Positions 21,619-30,549 of a stretch of 35,806 nt of DNA are shown piece after piece. Within the stretch, counting starts at the first letter, position 1. Each line of letters starts with the position of its first letter. Below the pieces are notes generated by a model. That model was given only the letters and a program-made list of their open reading frames with translations. It was not told the DNA's origin and did no database searches. Both the position numbers and the translations under genes were made by a program. Source of the stretch: an uncultured Collinsella sp. (lineage in GTDB: Bacteria; Actinomycetota; Coriobacteriia; Coriobacteriales; Coriobacteriaceae); NCBI GenBank assembly GCA_902494035.1, contig CABURV010000016.1, positions 1 through 35,806 on the forward strand. Direction: 5' to 3'.

Positions 21619-22831
21619 AGCATCGAAACCCACCTTCCGCCGCGCCGGAGGGCGTTCCGGCGCGCCTGCCAAACCTCAACGCAATACCGTCGCGCACTCT
21701 AAGTCTGTCGGGCATGCTCGACAGACCAGTCGTCCGGTTGTCGGCTCGCAGCTCGGTAATCGTCCGGCCGCAAAAAAGTCCTCGCGTCCCTCGGTGACGT
21801 CAAAGCCTGTTATGGGCGCCAAGCCTGCCCGTCCTTTGGCAACTCCTACGCCCTCGGCAGGAACTAAGGCGGCGCGTCCGGGTCGCACGCTGGGCGCATC
21901 GAAACCGCGCTCGCTGACATCGGTGCCGGCTACCGCCAAGAAGCCTTCGGGTAAAAAAGGCGTCAACCCGTTGTCTTCACTTAGGGCGATGGCAAATAAA
22001 ACATCAGACGCCGCTTCTGTCGTTACAGGCAAAGGCAAAATCGTGGGCGGCGTTTTGGCCGTCTTGGCCGTGCTCGTCGTCGTTGCCATCGTGGTGATTA
22101 ACTCTGGATTGTTTACCGCCACTGATATTCAGATTCAAGGCAGCGAGCACGTGACGAAGCACGATGCTATCCAGCTGATCGATTTGCCCGAGGGAACGTC
22201 GCTTTTTAACGTCGATCCCGACCAGATTACCGAGGACCTCAAGCAGAATCCGTGGGTCTCGGGCGTGGATGTCCAGCGTCAGTTCCCGCATACGCTCATC
22301 ATTACGCCGATGGAGCGCAAGGTCATCGCAATTGCCTATATCAGCTCCGATGACCTTGCCTGGGCCATCGGGGATGATGACACCTGGATCGCCCCGCTGT
22401 CGACGTCGGTCGAAGTGGATGACCAGGGCAACGTCATCACGACGGGGCAGGGCTCAAATACCCTGACCGGCATTGATGCCGCGCTGGCGCTCGCTAAGCA
22501 CTATGGCGCGGTGTTGTTGACTGATGTCTCGGCGGATGTCGCTCCGGTTTCCGGCCAGGCGGTGAGCTCCAAGGCCGTTAAGGCTGGCTTGGATTATGTG
22601 CGTGGTTTTTCGAGCGAGTTCTTGGGACAAGTCAAGGATATTTCCACGCCTTCGGTCGAAGCCATCTCGGCAAACCTCAATAACGGCATTGAGGTGTCGC
22701 TGGGCGATTCGAACGATATCGTCAAGAAGGAGCGCGTAGTCACCAAGCTGCTTTCGCAGGTAGAGGGCGTAACGTATATCAATGTGCGTTCTCCGGGTAA
22801 CTATACATTTAGGAACGCTCCGACCTCGTAG
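21575..22831 (+). CDS. ftsQ: FtsQ/DivIB-type cell division protein with long basic N-tail
   Basis: 418 aa, longer than the usual 250-300. Residues 1-150 form a disordered cytoplasmic tail rich in Lys, Arg, Ala, Ser and Pro. One membrane segment follows at about 156-176. Then comes a POTRA domain starting TDIQIQGSEHVTKHDAIQLI, with the conserved NPWVSGVDVQRQFPHTLII, and a beta domain with a family-like RKVIAIAY. FtsQ links early and late divisome proteins outside the membrane. ATG 21575 has GAGGGAGG 3-4 nt upstream and lies inside the end of murB (44-nt overlap in another frame), so the beginning of the tail is encoded by sequence that also codes for conserved MurB residues. Confidence 0.9.
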   Translation: MASSSDRKLNSSASRASKPTFRRAGGRSGAPAKPQRNTVAHSKSVGHARQTSRPVVGSQLGNRPAAKKSSRPSVTSKPVMGAKPARPLATPTPSAGTKAARPGRTLGASKPRSLTSVPATAKKPSGKKGVNPLSSLRAMANKTSDAASVVTGKGKIVGGVLAVLAVLVVVAIVVINSGLFTATDIQIQGSEHVTKHDAIQLIDLPEGTSLFNVDPDQITEDLKQNPWVSGVDVQRQFPHTLIITPMERKVIAIAYISSDDLAWAIGDDDTWIAPLSTSVEVDDQGNVITTGQGSNTLTGIDAALALAKHYGAVLLTDVSADVAPVSGQAVSSKAVKAGLDYVRGFSSEFLGQVKDISTPSVEAISANLNNGIEVSLGDSNDIVKKERVVTKLLSQVEGVTYINVRSPGNYTFRNAPTS

Positions 22832-23030
22832 CGCTGGTTGATGCTTTGTTGAGGGGCCATACCACGCCGTTTATCTGGTTTGTTTGGTTTTCACGGTCAA
22901 TTATTTGACTGATACGTTCATAATGTGCAAACATAATACGGTTTACCTTTGCATTTACTTTCAACCTGAAGGTTAATGTGCGCAGGGGTCGACCCATGCT
23001 ATGGCTATAACCTTTGTTCGGAGGACCGAC
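22832..23030 (+). promoter_or_regulatory. ftsZ upstream region
   Basis: An AT-rich 199-nt stretch with several short symmetric or repeated elements: GTCAA-N4-TTGAC near 22897-22910, a direct repeat of CATAAT (22919-22924, 22932-22937), TTTACC/TTTACT (22942, 22954), AACCT-GA-AGGTT (22963-22974) and the palindrome GGGTCGACCC near 22987. No -35/-10 pair with standard spacing is evident. Given its composition it likely holds the ftsZ promoter or operators. Confidence 0.4.
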
Positions 23031-24185
23031 ATGCACGAGACAGAGATCAACAACTACCTTGCCGTCATTAAGGTGGTCGGCGTCGGCGGCGGCGGTACCA
23101 ACGCGGTCAATCGAATGATCGAAGAGGGCATCCGCGGTGTCGAGTTTGTTGCCATCAACACCGATGCTCAGGCACTCGCGATCTCTGATGCCGATATCAA
23201 GGTGCACATCGGCACCGACCTTACCCGCGGCCTGGGCGCCGGCGCCAACCCCGAGGTTGGCCGCAAGGCTGCCGATGAGTCCCGCGACGACATTGCCGAG
23301 GCGCTCGCTGGCGCCGACATGGTGTTCATCACCTGCGGCGAGGGCGGTGGCACCGGTACCGGCGCTGCTCCCATCGTTGCCGATATCGCGATGAACGAGG
23401 TCGGTGCGCTGACCGTCGCCGTCGTGACCAAGCCCTTCACCTTCGAGGGCCGCAAGCGCAAGAAGAGCGCCGAGGAGGGCATTAAGACCCTCTCCGATTG
23501 CGTCGACACCATGATCGTCATCCCTAACGATAAGCTGCTCGACATCGCCGAGAAGAAGACCACCATGCTCGAGGCCTTCGCGATTGCCGATGGCGTCCTT
23601 TCCCAGGGCACCCAGGGCATCACCGACCTCATCACCGTCCCCGGTATCATCAACTTGGACTTCGCCGATGTTAAGACCATCATGAAGCAGGCCGGTACCG
23701 CCATGATGGGTATCGGTACCTCTTCTGGGGATACCCGTGCCGTCGACGCTGCCCAGCAGGCCATCTCCAGCCCGCTGCTCGAGAGCTCCATCGATGGCGC
23801 CACGCGCGTGCTGCTCTCCATCGCCGGTTCCAAGGACCTGGGCATCCAGGAGATCAGCGACGCCGCCGACGTTGTCGCCAACGCCGTCGACCCCGAGGCC
23901 AACATCATCTTCGGTACCGTTGTCGACGAGTCCCTGGGCGATCAGGTGCGTATCACCGTCATCGCTACGGGCTTCTCCGACTCCAACGTCAACCGTCAGG
24001 ACGAGCTCTTTGCTGCTCAGCAGTCTCAGAGCAAGGCCGCTGCCTCCGCTGAGCCGCAGCGCACCGCTCCTGCCACGAGCCCGGCTCAGGCCGCTCCGAC
24101 CCGCAACGTCGGTGGCACCGAGCTTCCTAACTTCGGCAACGATCAGTTCGAGCTTCCCGACTTCCTGAAGCGCGGTAGCTTCTAA
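23031..24185 (+). CDS. ftsZ: Cell division GTPase FtsZ
   Basis: 384 aa. FtsZ polymerises at midcell in a GTP-dependent manner and scaffolds the divisome. The GTP-binding tubulin signature GGGTGTG is at residues 105-111; the N-terminal VVGVGGGGTNAVNRM and NTDAQAL loops and the synergy-loop region (NLDFADVKTIM) are intact. A variable Gln/Ala/Pro linker (about 325-365) leads to the C-terminal peptide NDQFELPDFLKRGSF, which in Gram-positives binds SepF and other partners; sepF lies further down. ATG 23031 follows GGAGGA (23020-23025) by 5 nt; ATG 23001 lacks such a site. A terminator follows directly. Confidence 0.98.
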   Translation: MHETEINNYLAVIKVVGVGGGGTNAVNRMIEEGIRGVEFVAINTDAQALAISDADIKVHIGTDLTRGLGAGANPEVGRKAADESRDDIAEALAGADMVFITCGEGGGTGTGAAPIVADIAMNEVGALTVAVVTKPFTFEGRKRKKSAEEGIKTLSDCVDTMIVIPNDKLLDIAEKKTTMLEAFAIADGVLSQGTQGITDLITVPGIINLDFADVKTIMKQAGTAMMGIGTSSGDTRAVDAAQQAISSPLLESSIDGATRVLLSIAGSKDLGIQEISDAADVVANAVDPEANIIFGTVVDESLGDQVRITVIATGFSDSNVNRQDELFAAQQSQSKAAASAEPQRTAPATSPAQAAPTRNVGGTELPNFGNDQFELPDFLKRGSF

Positions 24186-24211
24186 GTCGTTCTTTGCATT
24201 GTTGTGCACAG

Positions 24212-24243
24212 GGGCGTGTCCGTATGGACGCGCCCTTTTTATT
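24212..24243 (+). terminator. Intrinsic terminator after ftsZ
   Basis: GGGCGTGTCC (24212-24221) pairs with GGACGCGCCC (24226-24235) including one T-G pair, loop GTAT, followed by TTTTTATTT. A classical strong terminator, closing the dcw cluster. Confidence 0.9.
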
Positions 24244-24273
24244 TCGACTTTGTAAACTAGAACCTCCAATCTC

Positions 24274-24290
24274 TTTACGTTCCCTTTACG
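24274..24290 (+). promoter_or_regulatory. Candidate Pho box upstream of pgeF-pst
   Basis: TTTACG is directly repeated (24274-24279, 24285-24290) with exactly 5 nt between, an 11-nt period. The Bacillus PhoP consensus is TT(A/C/T)ACA repeats with about 5 nt between, so each half matches at all but the last base. TATCCT (24311) or TATAAA (24338) could be the -10. It lies 106 nt before pgeF, the first gene of the phosphate operon. Confidence 0.4.
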
Positions 24291-24395
24291 ATTGCCTCCA
24301 GCGCAGCAGGTATCCTTTTAGAGAAGTATGACAGCCGTATAAACGCGGGCTGTAGCGGCGATGCCGCGGTACTTGTGTTATTAGGAGGCTTTAGT

Positions 24396-25196
24396 ATGGC
24401 AGCACGTGCGGACAACGTTTCGCGTGTCGACCATGATGGAGTTACGTTGGTGGAGGGCGCGACATCCGATGTTCGCTTTGCCTTCACCGAGCGCGCCGGT
24501 GGTGTTTCCGAAGATGCGTACTCCTCACTCAACTTGGGCTCGCATGTTGGCGATGACCCCTTTGCTGTTCAAGAAAATCGTCGTCGCGCGCTCGAGGCTA
24601 TGGGTGCCGCCGAGTGCGAGCACAACCTGCTCGTTCCCAATCAGGTCCATGGTGACCATATCGTTGCGGTGACCTCGAATGGCGCCGATGACCTTGAGGA
24701 CGTCCGCGAGCAGATTGCCGAGGGCTGCGATGCCATCGTCTGTACGGCGCATAACGTGCCCGTGCTGCTCTGCTTTGCCGACTGCGTTCCCGTGGTGCTG
24801 GTGGCCCCTGGCGGATTTGCCGTGGTGCACTCCGGTTGGAAGGGCACGATTGCACGTATTTCCGCCAAGGCGTGCCAGGCGCTTTGCGATGCTGCCGGTT
24901 GCGATGCGAGCGACGTTTCCGCCTATATCGGCCCCCATATCTTGGGTGACGAATATGAGGTATCCCAGGAGCTCGTGGATCACTTTGCCGCCGAGTTCTC
25001 GTGCATCGATGCGAGCACCTCTCGCATGCTCGATCTTTCCGCTGCCATTTGCGAGGCGCTGGTAGATGTCGGTGTCGACGCGGATAATATCGTGGATACC
25101 CAGCTTTCGACCGTGCGTCAGAATGACCGCTTTTATTCCTACCGTAATGAGGGCGGTACCTGTGGGCGCCATGCTGCGATCGGCGTGATGCTATGA
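24396..25196 (+). CDS. pgeF: Multicopper-oxidase-like purine nucleoside phosphorylase (YlmD/LACC1 family)
   Basis: 266 aa, PF02578-type. The metal-binding residues of the family are visible: the His of NQVHGDHIV, the Cys of CFADCVPVVL and the His of VVHSGWKGTIARI. Proteins of this family act on purine nucleosides, including phosphate-dependent phosphorolysis of adenosine and inosine, and the E. coli member (YfiH/PgeF) edits peptidoglycan precursors; which applies here is open. AGGAGG (24383-24388) lies 7 nt before ATG 24396. In Gram-positives the gene usually lies between ftsZ and ylmE; here it follows ftsZ but its stop codon overlaps the pstS start (ATGA), so it is translated as the first gene of the phosphate operon. 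Confidence 0.88.
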   Translation: MAARADNVSRVDHDGVTLVEGATSDVRFAFTERAGGVSEDAYSSLNLGSHVGDDPFAVQENRRRALEAMGAAECEHNLLVPNQVHGDHIVAVTSNGADDLEDVREQIAEGCDAIVCTAHNVPVLLCFADCVPVVLVAPGGFAVVHSGWKGTIARISAKACQALCDAAGCDASDVSAYIGPHILGDEYEVSQELVDHFAAEFSCIDASTSRMLDLSAAICEALVDVGVDADNIVDTQLSTVRQNDRFYSYRNEGGTCGRHAAIGVML

Positions 25197-26029
25197 GAAA
25201 GATCGTATCGGCCCTGAGCGCTGCTGTGCTAACGCTTACGCTGTGTGCCTGTTCTTCGGGATCTTCTACCTCTTCCATTACCGTCGCCGGCTCCACGACC
25301 TGCCTTCCTATCGCCGAGATTGCGGCCGAGGGCTTTAAGGAGGAGACCGGCATCGACGTGCTCGTTTCCGGTTTGGGTTCTTCCGCTGGCATCGAGGCCG
25401 TCAGCGCCGGCACAGCCGATATCGCCAGCTCCTCCCGTGGACTCAATGCCGACGAACAGGATCTGGGCCTGACTCCCATCGTCATTGCCCACGACGGTAT
25501 CGCGGTCATCGTGAACGACGATAACCCGGTCGATAACCTCTCGACCGAGCAGCTCCGCGATATTTACGCCGGCAAGATCACCAACTGGAAAGAAGTCGGT
25601 GGCGAGGACCTGAGGATTCAGGTTATCAACCGAGATGAGGCGTCCGGCACGCGTGAGGCCTTTCGCACCATCGTGATGGACGGCACCCCCTTCGATCGCC
25701 GCTCGGCCGTTCTTTCGGGCACGGGCCAGGTGCGCGACGTGGTATCTCGTTCGCGCGGTGCCATTGGCTACATTTCGCTGGGCTTCGTCGATAGCCTCAA
25801 CGCCAAGACCTCGGTCAAGGCCGTCTCGGTCAATCATGTTGAGGCGTTCGAGAAGACGGTCGCGAGTGGCGGCTATCCCATCTCGCGCGACCTTTACTTC
25901 TTTGTGAAGGGTGCGCCTTCGCAGCAGGCGCAGGATTACATCGACTACGTGACGTCCGAAAAGATGGACAAGCAGATTCGCGAGGCGGGCTTTATCCCCG
26001 TCACCAACGACGAGAAGGGGAGTGAGTAG
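25193..26029 (+). CDS. pstS: Phosphate ABC transporter, substrate-binding lipoprotein PstS
   Basis: 278 aa. A lipoprotein signal peptide ends in LCA-Cys20, so the mature protein is lipid-anchored outside the membrane. The periplasmic-binding-protein fold shows VAGSTTCLPIAEIAAEGF at the mature N-terminus, GLGSSAGIEAVSAGTADIAS and NRDEASGTREAF, whose backbone and Ser/Thr groups bind phosphate in the family. It captures inorganic phosphate for PstCAB. The start overlaps pgeF by 4 nt (ATGA) and lacks a separate promoter, implying coupling. pstC follows after one base. Confidence 0.94.
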   Translation: MRKIVSALSAAVLTLTLCACSSGSSTSSITVAGSTTCLPIAEIAAEGFKEETGIDVLVSGLGSSAGIEAVSAGTADIASSSRGLNADEQDLGLTPIVIAHDGIAVIVNDDNPVDNLSTEQLRDIYAGKITNWKEVGGEDLRIQVINRDEASGTREAFRTIVMDGTPFDRRSAVLSGTGQVRDVVSRSRGAIGYISLGFVDSLNAKTSVKAVSVNHVEAFEKTVASGGYPISRDLYFFVKGAPSQQAQDYIDYVTSEKMDKQIREAGFIPVTNDEKGSE

Positions 26030-26030
26030 C

Positions 26031-26957
26031 ATGGAAGCACAGGAAAACTCCCAGACTGAGCAGAATGCTCAGGCACCCAAGAAGCGCGAGCTGGCTCTCG
26101 TATCGCGCAGTACCTATATCAAGGAGAAGGCGCTGCAGTGGATCTTCTTTGCCTGCGCGTTCTTGGCGGTCGTTACCGTCATCCTAATTTTTGTCTTTAC
26201 CACGTACTCGGCGCTGCCCGTCTTTACCGACATCGGTCTGGCGGACTTCTTTAGCTTTACGTGGGCGCCCTCTGAGGGCCACTACGGCATCATGTCGCTG
26301 CTTGCCGGCTCAGGTCTGGTGACCGTCGGTGCGCTCGCCATGGGCGTGCCGCTAGGTGTGGGCACGGCCGTGTACCTGGTCGAGATCGCCGGCAAGCGCG
26401 TGCGCAAGCTCATCAGCCCTGCCGTCGACCTGCTGGCCGGCATCCCTTCTATCATCTACGGCTTTTTCGGCATGATCATCATCCGTCCGTTTATCGCGCA
26501 ACTGACCGGCGGTCTTGGTTTTGGTGCGCTGACGGCGTGGTTCGTGCTCGCCATTATGATCGTCCCTACCATCACCACGCTCACCATCGATGCTCTCAAT
26601 TCCATTCCCATGGGTATTCGCGAGGCATCGTATGCCATGGGCGCCACCAAGTGGCAGACCATCTATAAGGTCGTGTTACCTGCCGCCAAGCTGGGTATCG
26701 TGGATGCCATCGTGCTGGGTATGGGCCGTGCCATCGGCGAGACCATGGCCGTGCTCATGGTCGTGGGTAACGCCCCGGTCATTCCCGACAGCATTGCGAG
26801 CCCTATCTCGACGCTCACGAGCCAGATCGCGCTCGACATGAGCTATTCCTCGGGTCTGCATCGCTCGGCGCTGTTCGGCATGGGTGTGGTCCTGTTTATC
26901 ATCTCCGCCACGCTGGTGGGCATCGTCCGTCTGATTTCCAAGAAGAAGAGGGGGTAG
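26031..26957 (+). CDS. pstC: Phosphate ABC transporter permease PstC
   Basis: 308 aa with six predicted membrane segments, the first at about residues 40-62. It has the permease coupling motif EASYAMGATKWQTIYKVVLPAA and the ABC-permease-type segment GRAIGETMAVLMV. With PstA it forms the membrane channel for high-affinity phosphate uptake. ATG 26031 follows AAGGGGAG (26015-26022) by 8 nt; an in-frame GTG at 26022 overlaps pstS but would lie on the ribosome binding site. It is one base after pstS and 3 nt before pstA. Confidence 0.95.
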   Translation: MEAQENSQTEQNAQAPKKRELALVSRSTYIKEKALQWIFFACAFLAVVTVILIFVFTTYSALPVFTDIGLADFFSFTWAPSEGHYGIMSLLAGSGLVTVGALAMGVPLGVGTAVYLVEIAGKRVRKLISPAVDLLAGIPSIIYGFFGMIIIRPFIAQLTGGLGFGALTAWFVLAIMIVPTITTLTIDALNSIPMGIREASYAMGATKWQTIYKVVLPAAKLGIVDAIVLGMGRAIGETMAVLMVVGNAPVIPDSIASPISTLTSQIALDMSYSSGLHRSALFGMGVVLFIISATLVGIVRLISKKKRG

Positions 26958-26960
26958 GCT

Positions 26961-27866
26961 ATGTCCGATTCCGTTGACACGACGGTCGATACGACCTCGT
27001 CGCGCGAGCGCATCAAGCGTGCCCTTTCCCACGGCAAGAAGGGCCGCATCAACAAGGACCTGTCCAACAAGATCATGCTTGGCGTGTTCCGTGCCGCGGC
27101 ATACATCACCACGCTGGTGCTGGTCGCTATCATCGCCTACGTGGTCATTAACGGCTTGCCACACATCTCGCTCGAATTTATCTTCGGTTGGCCCCAGGGC
27201 GTCAACGCCGAAGGCGGAATTTGGCCCACGATCGTCTCGACCGTCTATGTGACGGCGCTCGCCATGCTTATCTGCACGCCGATCGCTGTGCTGGCGGCCG
27301 TCTATCTGGCCGAGTACGCCAAGCAGGGCAAGATCGTCGAGCTCATTCGCTACGCTGCTGACGCTTTGGCCTCGGTGCCCTCCATCGTTATGGGCCTGTT
27401 TGGCTACGCCTTGTTTGTCGAGGCCATGGGTCTTGGCCTTTCGATGGTCTCTGCCGCTCTGGCACTCGCGCTCTTGATGCTTCCCATCGTCATGCGCACC
27501 ACCGAAGAGGCCATTCGCGCCGTACCACGCTATATCCGTTGGGGCGCGTACGGCCTGGGCGCCACCAAGTGGCAGGTTGTCTCCAAGATCGTGCTTCCTT
27601 CTGCCTTTGGCCGTATTGCCACGGGCATCGTCCTCGCCATCGGCCGTGCCATTGGCGAGACCGCGGTGGTGCTCTACACCATGGGCCAGGCCATCAATCT
27701 ACCTATTTCGCCGCTCGATTCCGGCCGCCCCATGACGGTTCACCTGTACCTGCTTGCCAACGACGGCATCAACATGAACGCAGCCTACGGCACCGCGCTC
27801 TTGCTGATGGTGATCATTTTGGCCTTCAACCTGTTTGCGCGCTTCCTGTCGCGCAAACGTCGCTAG
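26961..27866 (+). CDS. pstA: Phosphate ABC transporter permease PstA
   Basis: 301 aa, six predicted membrane segments after a basic N-terminus of about 45 residues. It carries YGLGATKWQVVSKIVLPSAF, the EAA-type loop contacting the ATPase, and GRAIGETAVVLYTMG. It pairs with PstC. The start ATG 26961 lies 3 nt after pstC, whose Gly-rich end AGAGGGGG serves as ribosome binding site. pstB follows after 12 nt. Confidence 0.95.
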   Translation: MSDSVDTTVDTTSSRERIKRALSHGKKGRINKDLSNKIMLGVFRAAAYITTLVLVAIIAYVVINGLPHISLEFIFGWPQGVNAEGGIWPTIVSTVYVTALAMLICTPIAVLAAVYLAEYAKQGKIVELIRYAADALASVPSIVMGLFGYALFVEAMGLGLSMVSAALALALLMLPIVMRTTEEAIRAVPRYIRWGAYGLGATKWQVVSKIVLPSAFGRIATGIVLAIGRAIGETAVVLYTMGQAINLPISPLDSGRPMTVHLYLLANDGINMNAAYGTALLLMVIILAFNLFARFLSRKRR

Positions 27867-27878
27867 TTAAGGAGTCCC

Positions 27879-28680
<802 letters not shown>

Positions 28681-28682
<2 letters not shown>

Positions 28683-28754
28683 TCGGTGCGACTAGTCCCA
28701 AGCCGATCGGATCTGGTCCGGTGCGTATTCACTGTGCGGGCGGCATGACCGCAC
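28681..28754 (+). other. Two hairpins in the pstB-phoU gap
   Basis: GATCGG (28681-28686) can pair with CCGATC (28703-28708), and GTGCGG (28734-28739) with CCGCAC (28749-28754). There is no T run, so these are more likely mRNA processing or stability elements that uncouple phoU expression from pstSCAB than terminators. Confidence 0.35.
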
Positions 28755-28774
28755 CCAACTGATTGGAGTGAACC

Positions 28775-29632
28775 ATGCGTAAACTGTTTTCCCGTCAGCT
28801 CATCGAGGCCCGCCACGAGATGCTGAGCATCTACGAGGCCGTCGATCTGGCCCTCCACGATGCCGTTAAGGCCTATGTGACCGACGACCGCAAGCTCGCC
28901 ACCAAGACCAAGAAGCGCACGCTTTCAATCGACGCGCGCTGCGCCAACTTGGAGGCCGTGTGCTACAACCTGATTGCTACGCAGTCGCCGGTCGCCTCCG
29001 ACTTCCGCCTGCTTCAGACGATCATCTACGTCGACTTTAACCTGCAGCGCATGACCGATAAGGTCCGTCAGATCTGCCGTGCCACGCGTCATATGATCAA
29101 GGCCGACATCTCGCTGCCCAAGGAGCTTGTCGGCACGGTCGAGGCCGAGGCTGAGGCCGTCTACCAGGTGCTGGGCTCTTCGCTTTCTGCGCTCGTCACT
29201 AACGACATGTCCATCATCTGCAACCTGGCCGTCGAGGACGAGCCGGTGCACGCCGCCTACGAGAAGTTCTTCCGCACCTTTAACCGTATGGATACGGGCG
29301 ACTTTATGGACGACAACAACAACTATGACGACCTGCGCCGCGCTATCATGGTTTCGCGCTACCTCGATCGCATCGCCTCGATTTCCATTGATGCCGCTTG
29401 CCGTCTGACCTTCCTGTTGACTGGTCAGCGTATGAACGCCGGCGATATCGCCCGCACTGATGAGGATGAGCTCGAGAGCATGCGCGTGCCTTCGGGCGAG
29501 GGCGTTATCATGAGGCCCGCCGTCGACGCGCGCTACGTTGCCAAAGTGCCCGTTAACGAGGTCAGCGAGGGTCTTCGCTACCTGCTCGATCATCTTGAGG
29601 ACGAGGACGATGGCGAGGACGACGAGGAGTAA
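28775..29632 (+). CDS. phoU: Phosphate signalling regulator PhoU
   Basis: 285 aa, all-helical with two PhoU repeats: the first includes RLLQTIIYVDFNLQRMTDKV and the second AIMVSRYLDRIASISIDAA. In the family PhoU couples Pst activity to a PhoR-type kinase and so restrains the Pho regulon and phosphate uptake. It is longer than most PhoU proteins (about 220-240 aa) because of a C-terminal extension of about 60 residues ending in a very acidic stretch (EDEDDGEDDEE). No kinase or response regulator is in the window. GGAG before ATG 28775 is the ribosome binding site. Confidence 0.93.
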   Translation: MRKLFSRQLIEARHEMLSIYEAVDLALHDAVKAYVTDDRKLATKTKKRTLSIDARCANLEAVCYNLIATQSPVASDFRLLQTIIYVDFNLQRMTDKVRQICRATRHMIKADISLPKELVGTVEAEAEAVYQVLGSSLSALVTNDMSIICNLAVEDEPVHAAYEKFFRTFNRMDTGDFMDDNNNYDDLRRAIMVSRYLDRIASISIDAACRLTFLLTGQRMNAGDIARTDEDELESMRVPSGEGVIMRPAVDARYVAKVPVNEVSEGLRYLLDHLEDEDDGEDDEE

Positions 29633-29669
29633 GTAACCCCGTTCGTCGAAAGATTGTAAATACCTAAGT

Positions 29670-29701
29670 GAGCGCGGCCTTGCACATGCGGGGCCGCGCT
29701 C
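29670..29701 (+). terminator. Hairpin after phoU, weak terminator
   Basis: GAGCGCGGCC (29670-29679) pairs perfectly with GGCCGCGCTC (29692-29701) around a 12-nt loop. Only TTGCG follows, so termination may be incomplete. Confidence 0.5.
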
Positions 29702-29751
29702 TTGCGTTAGCATGGGACTACTTGTTTGGCTGTCAGCGGAGGCGATTGGCA

Positions 29752-30489
29752 ATGGATAACTATTTGGACTTGATGCGCGCTCGCCGCGGGCAGATTCTGG
29801 AACGTTTTTATGCGGCGCTTGATCGCGCGGGCCGCCCCCACGACGCCGCGCGCCTCATTGCCGTGTCCAAGACCGTTGGTGTCGATGAGACTGTTGCCGC
29901 CATCCAGGCTGGGTATCGCCATTTTGCCGAGAACCGCCCGCAGGAGCTGGTTCGCAAGCTCACGGGTCTGGCGGAGCATCCGGAGCTGCCCGAGGTGCGC
30001 TTCGATATGATCGGCAACCTGCAGACCAATAAGATCAATGCGGTGCTGGGCTCAGCCGAGCTGATTCACTCGGTGGGTTCGCTGCATCTGGCGCAGGCGA
30101 TCTCGAGCCGTGCTGTCCGCAAGATTGAGGCAGGCGAGCTCGCCGGCCCCCAGCGTGTGCTCATTGAGGTCAATGTGAGTGGTGAGGAGTCGAAGGGAGG
30201 CTTTTCCCCCGATGAGATTCGCGCCGCCGCGGGTGAGCTTGCGGAACTTGAGGGAATTTGCGTACAGGGGCTTATGACTATGGCGCCCCGGGGGAATAAG
30301 GATGTGGCACGCCGCACCTTTGCGGGGCTTCGTGAGCTGAGGGATGAGCTGGAGGCGGCGCATCCCGATTTGAACCTGCCTGAGCTTTCCTGCGGCATGA
30401 GCGAGGACTTTGAGCCTGCCCTTGAGGAGGGCTCTACGCTCGTTCGCCTGGGCAGGGTAGTATTTAGCCCGGAGTTTGCAGTAAAATAA
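29752..30489 (+). CDS. yggS: PLP homeostasis protein, YggS/YlmE family
   Basis: 245 aa. The single-domain alanine-racemase-like barrel has the PLP lysine in RLIAVSKTVG (Lys40), then GYRHFAENRPQEL, HMIG-like FDMIGNLQTNKIN, VLIEVNVSGEESKGGF and a C-terminal LSCGMSEDFEPALEEGSTLVRLG. The family binds pyridoxal phosphate and keeps vitamin B6 and amino acid pools balanced without a firmly established reaction. I chose ATG 29752, 9 nt after CGGAGG (29737-29742); the open frame upstream to 29668 crosses the phoU hairpin. It heads the sepF-yggT-divIVA block. Confidence 0.93.
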   Translation: MDNYLDLMRARRGQILERFYAALDRAGRPHDAARLIAVSKTVGVDETVAAIQAGYRHFAENRPQELVRKLTGLAEHPELPEVRFDMIGNLQTNKINAVLGSAELIHSVGSLHLAQAISSRAVRKIEAGELAGPQRVLIEVNVSGEESKGGFSPDEIRAAAGELAELEGICVQGLMTMAPRGNKDVARRTFAGLRELRDELEAAHPDLNLPELSCGMSEDFEPALEEGSTLVRLGRVVFSPEFAVK

Positions 30490-30549
30490 GGCTCTGAAGT
30501 GCGCACTGATTATCGGGGCGCCTGCACTAAACCGCGAGAGGACACAACC

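Noticed and set aside
22809..24269. 486-codon open frame antisense to ftsZ
   Set aside because: Gly/Asp/Val-rich reversed translation of ftsZ, crossing the ftsZ control region and terminator. No independent support.
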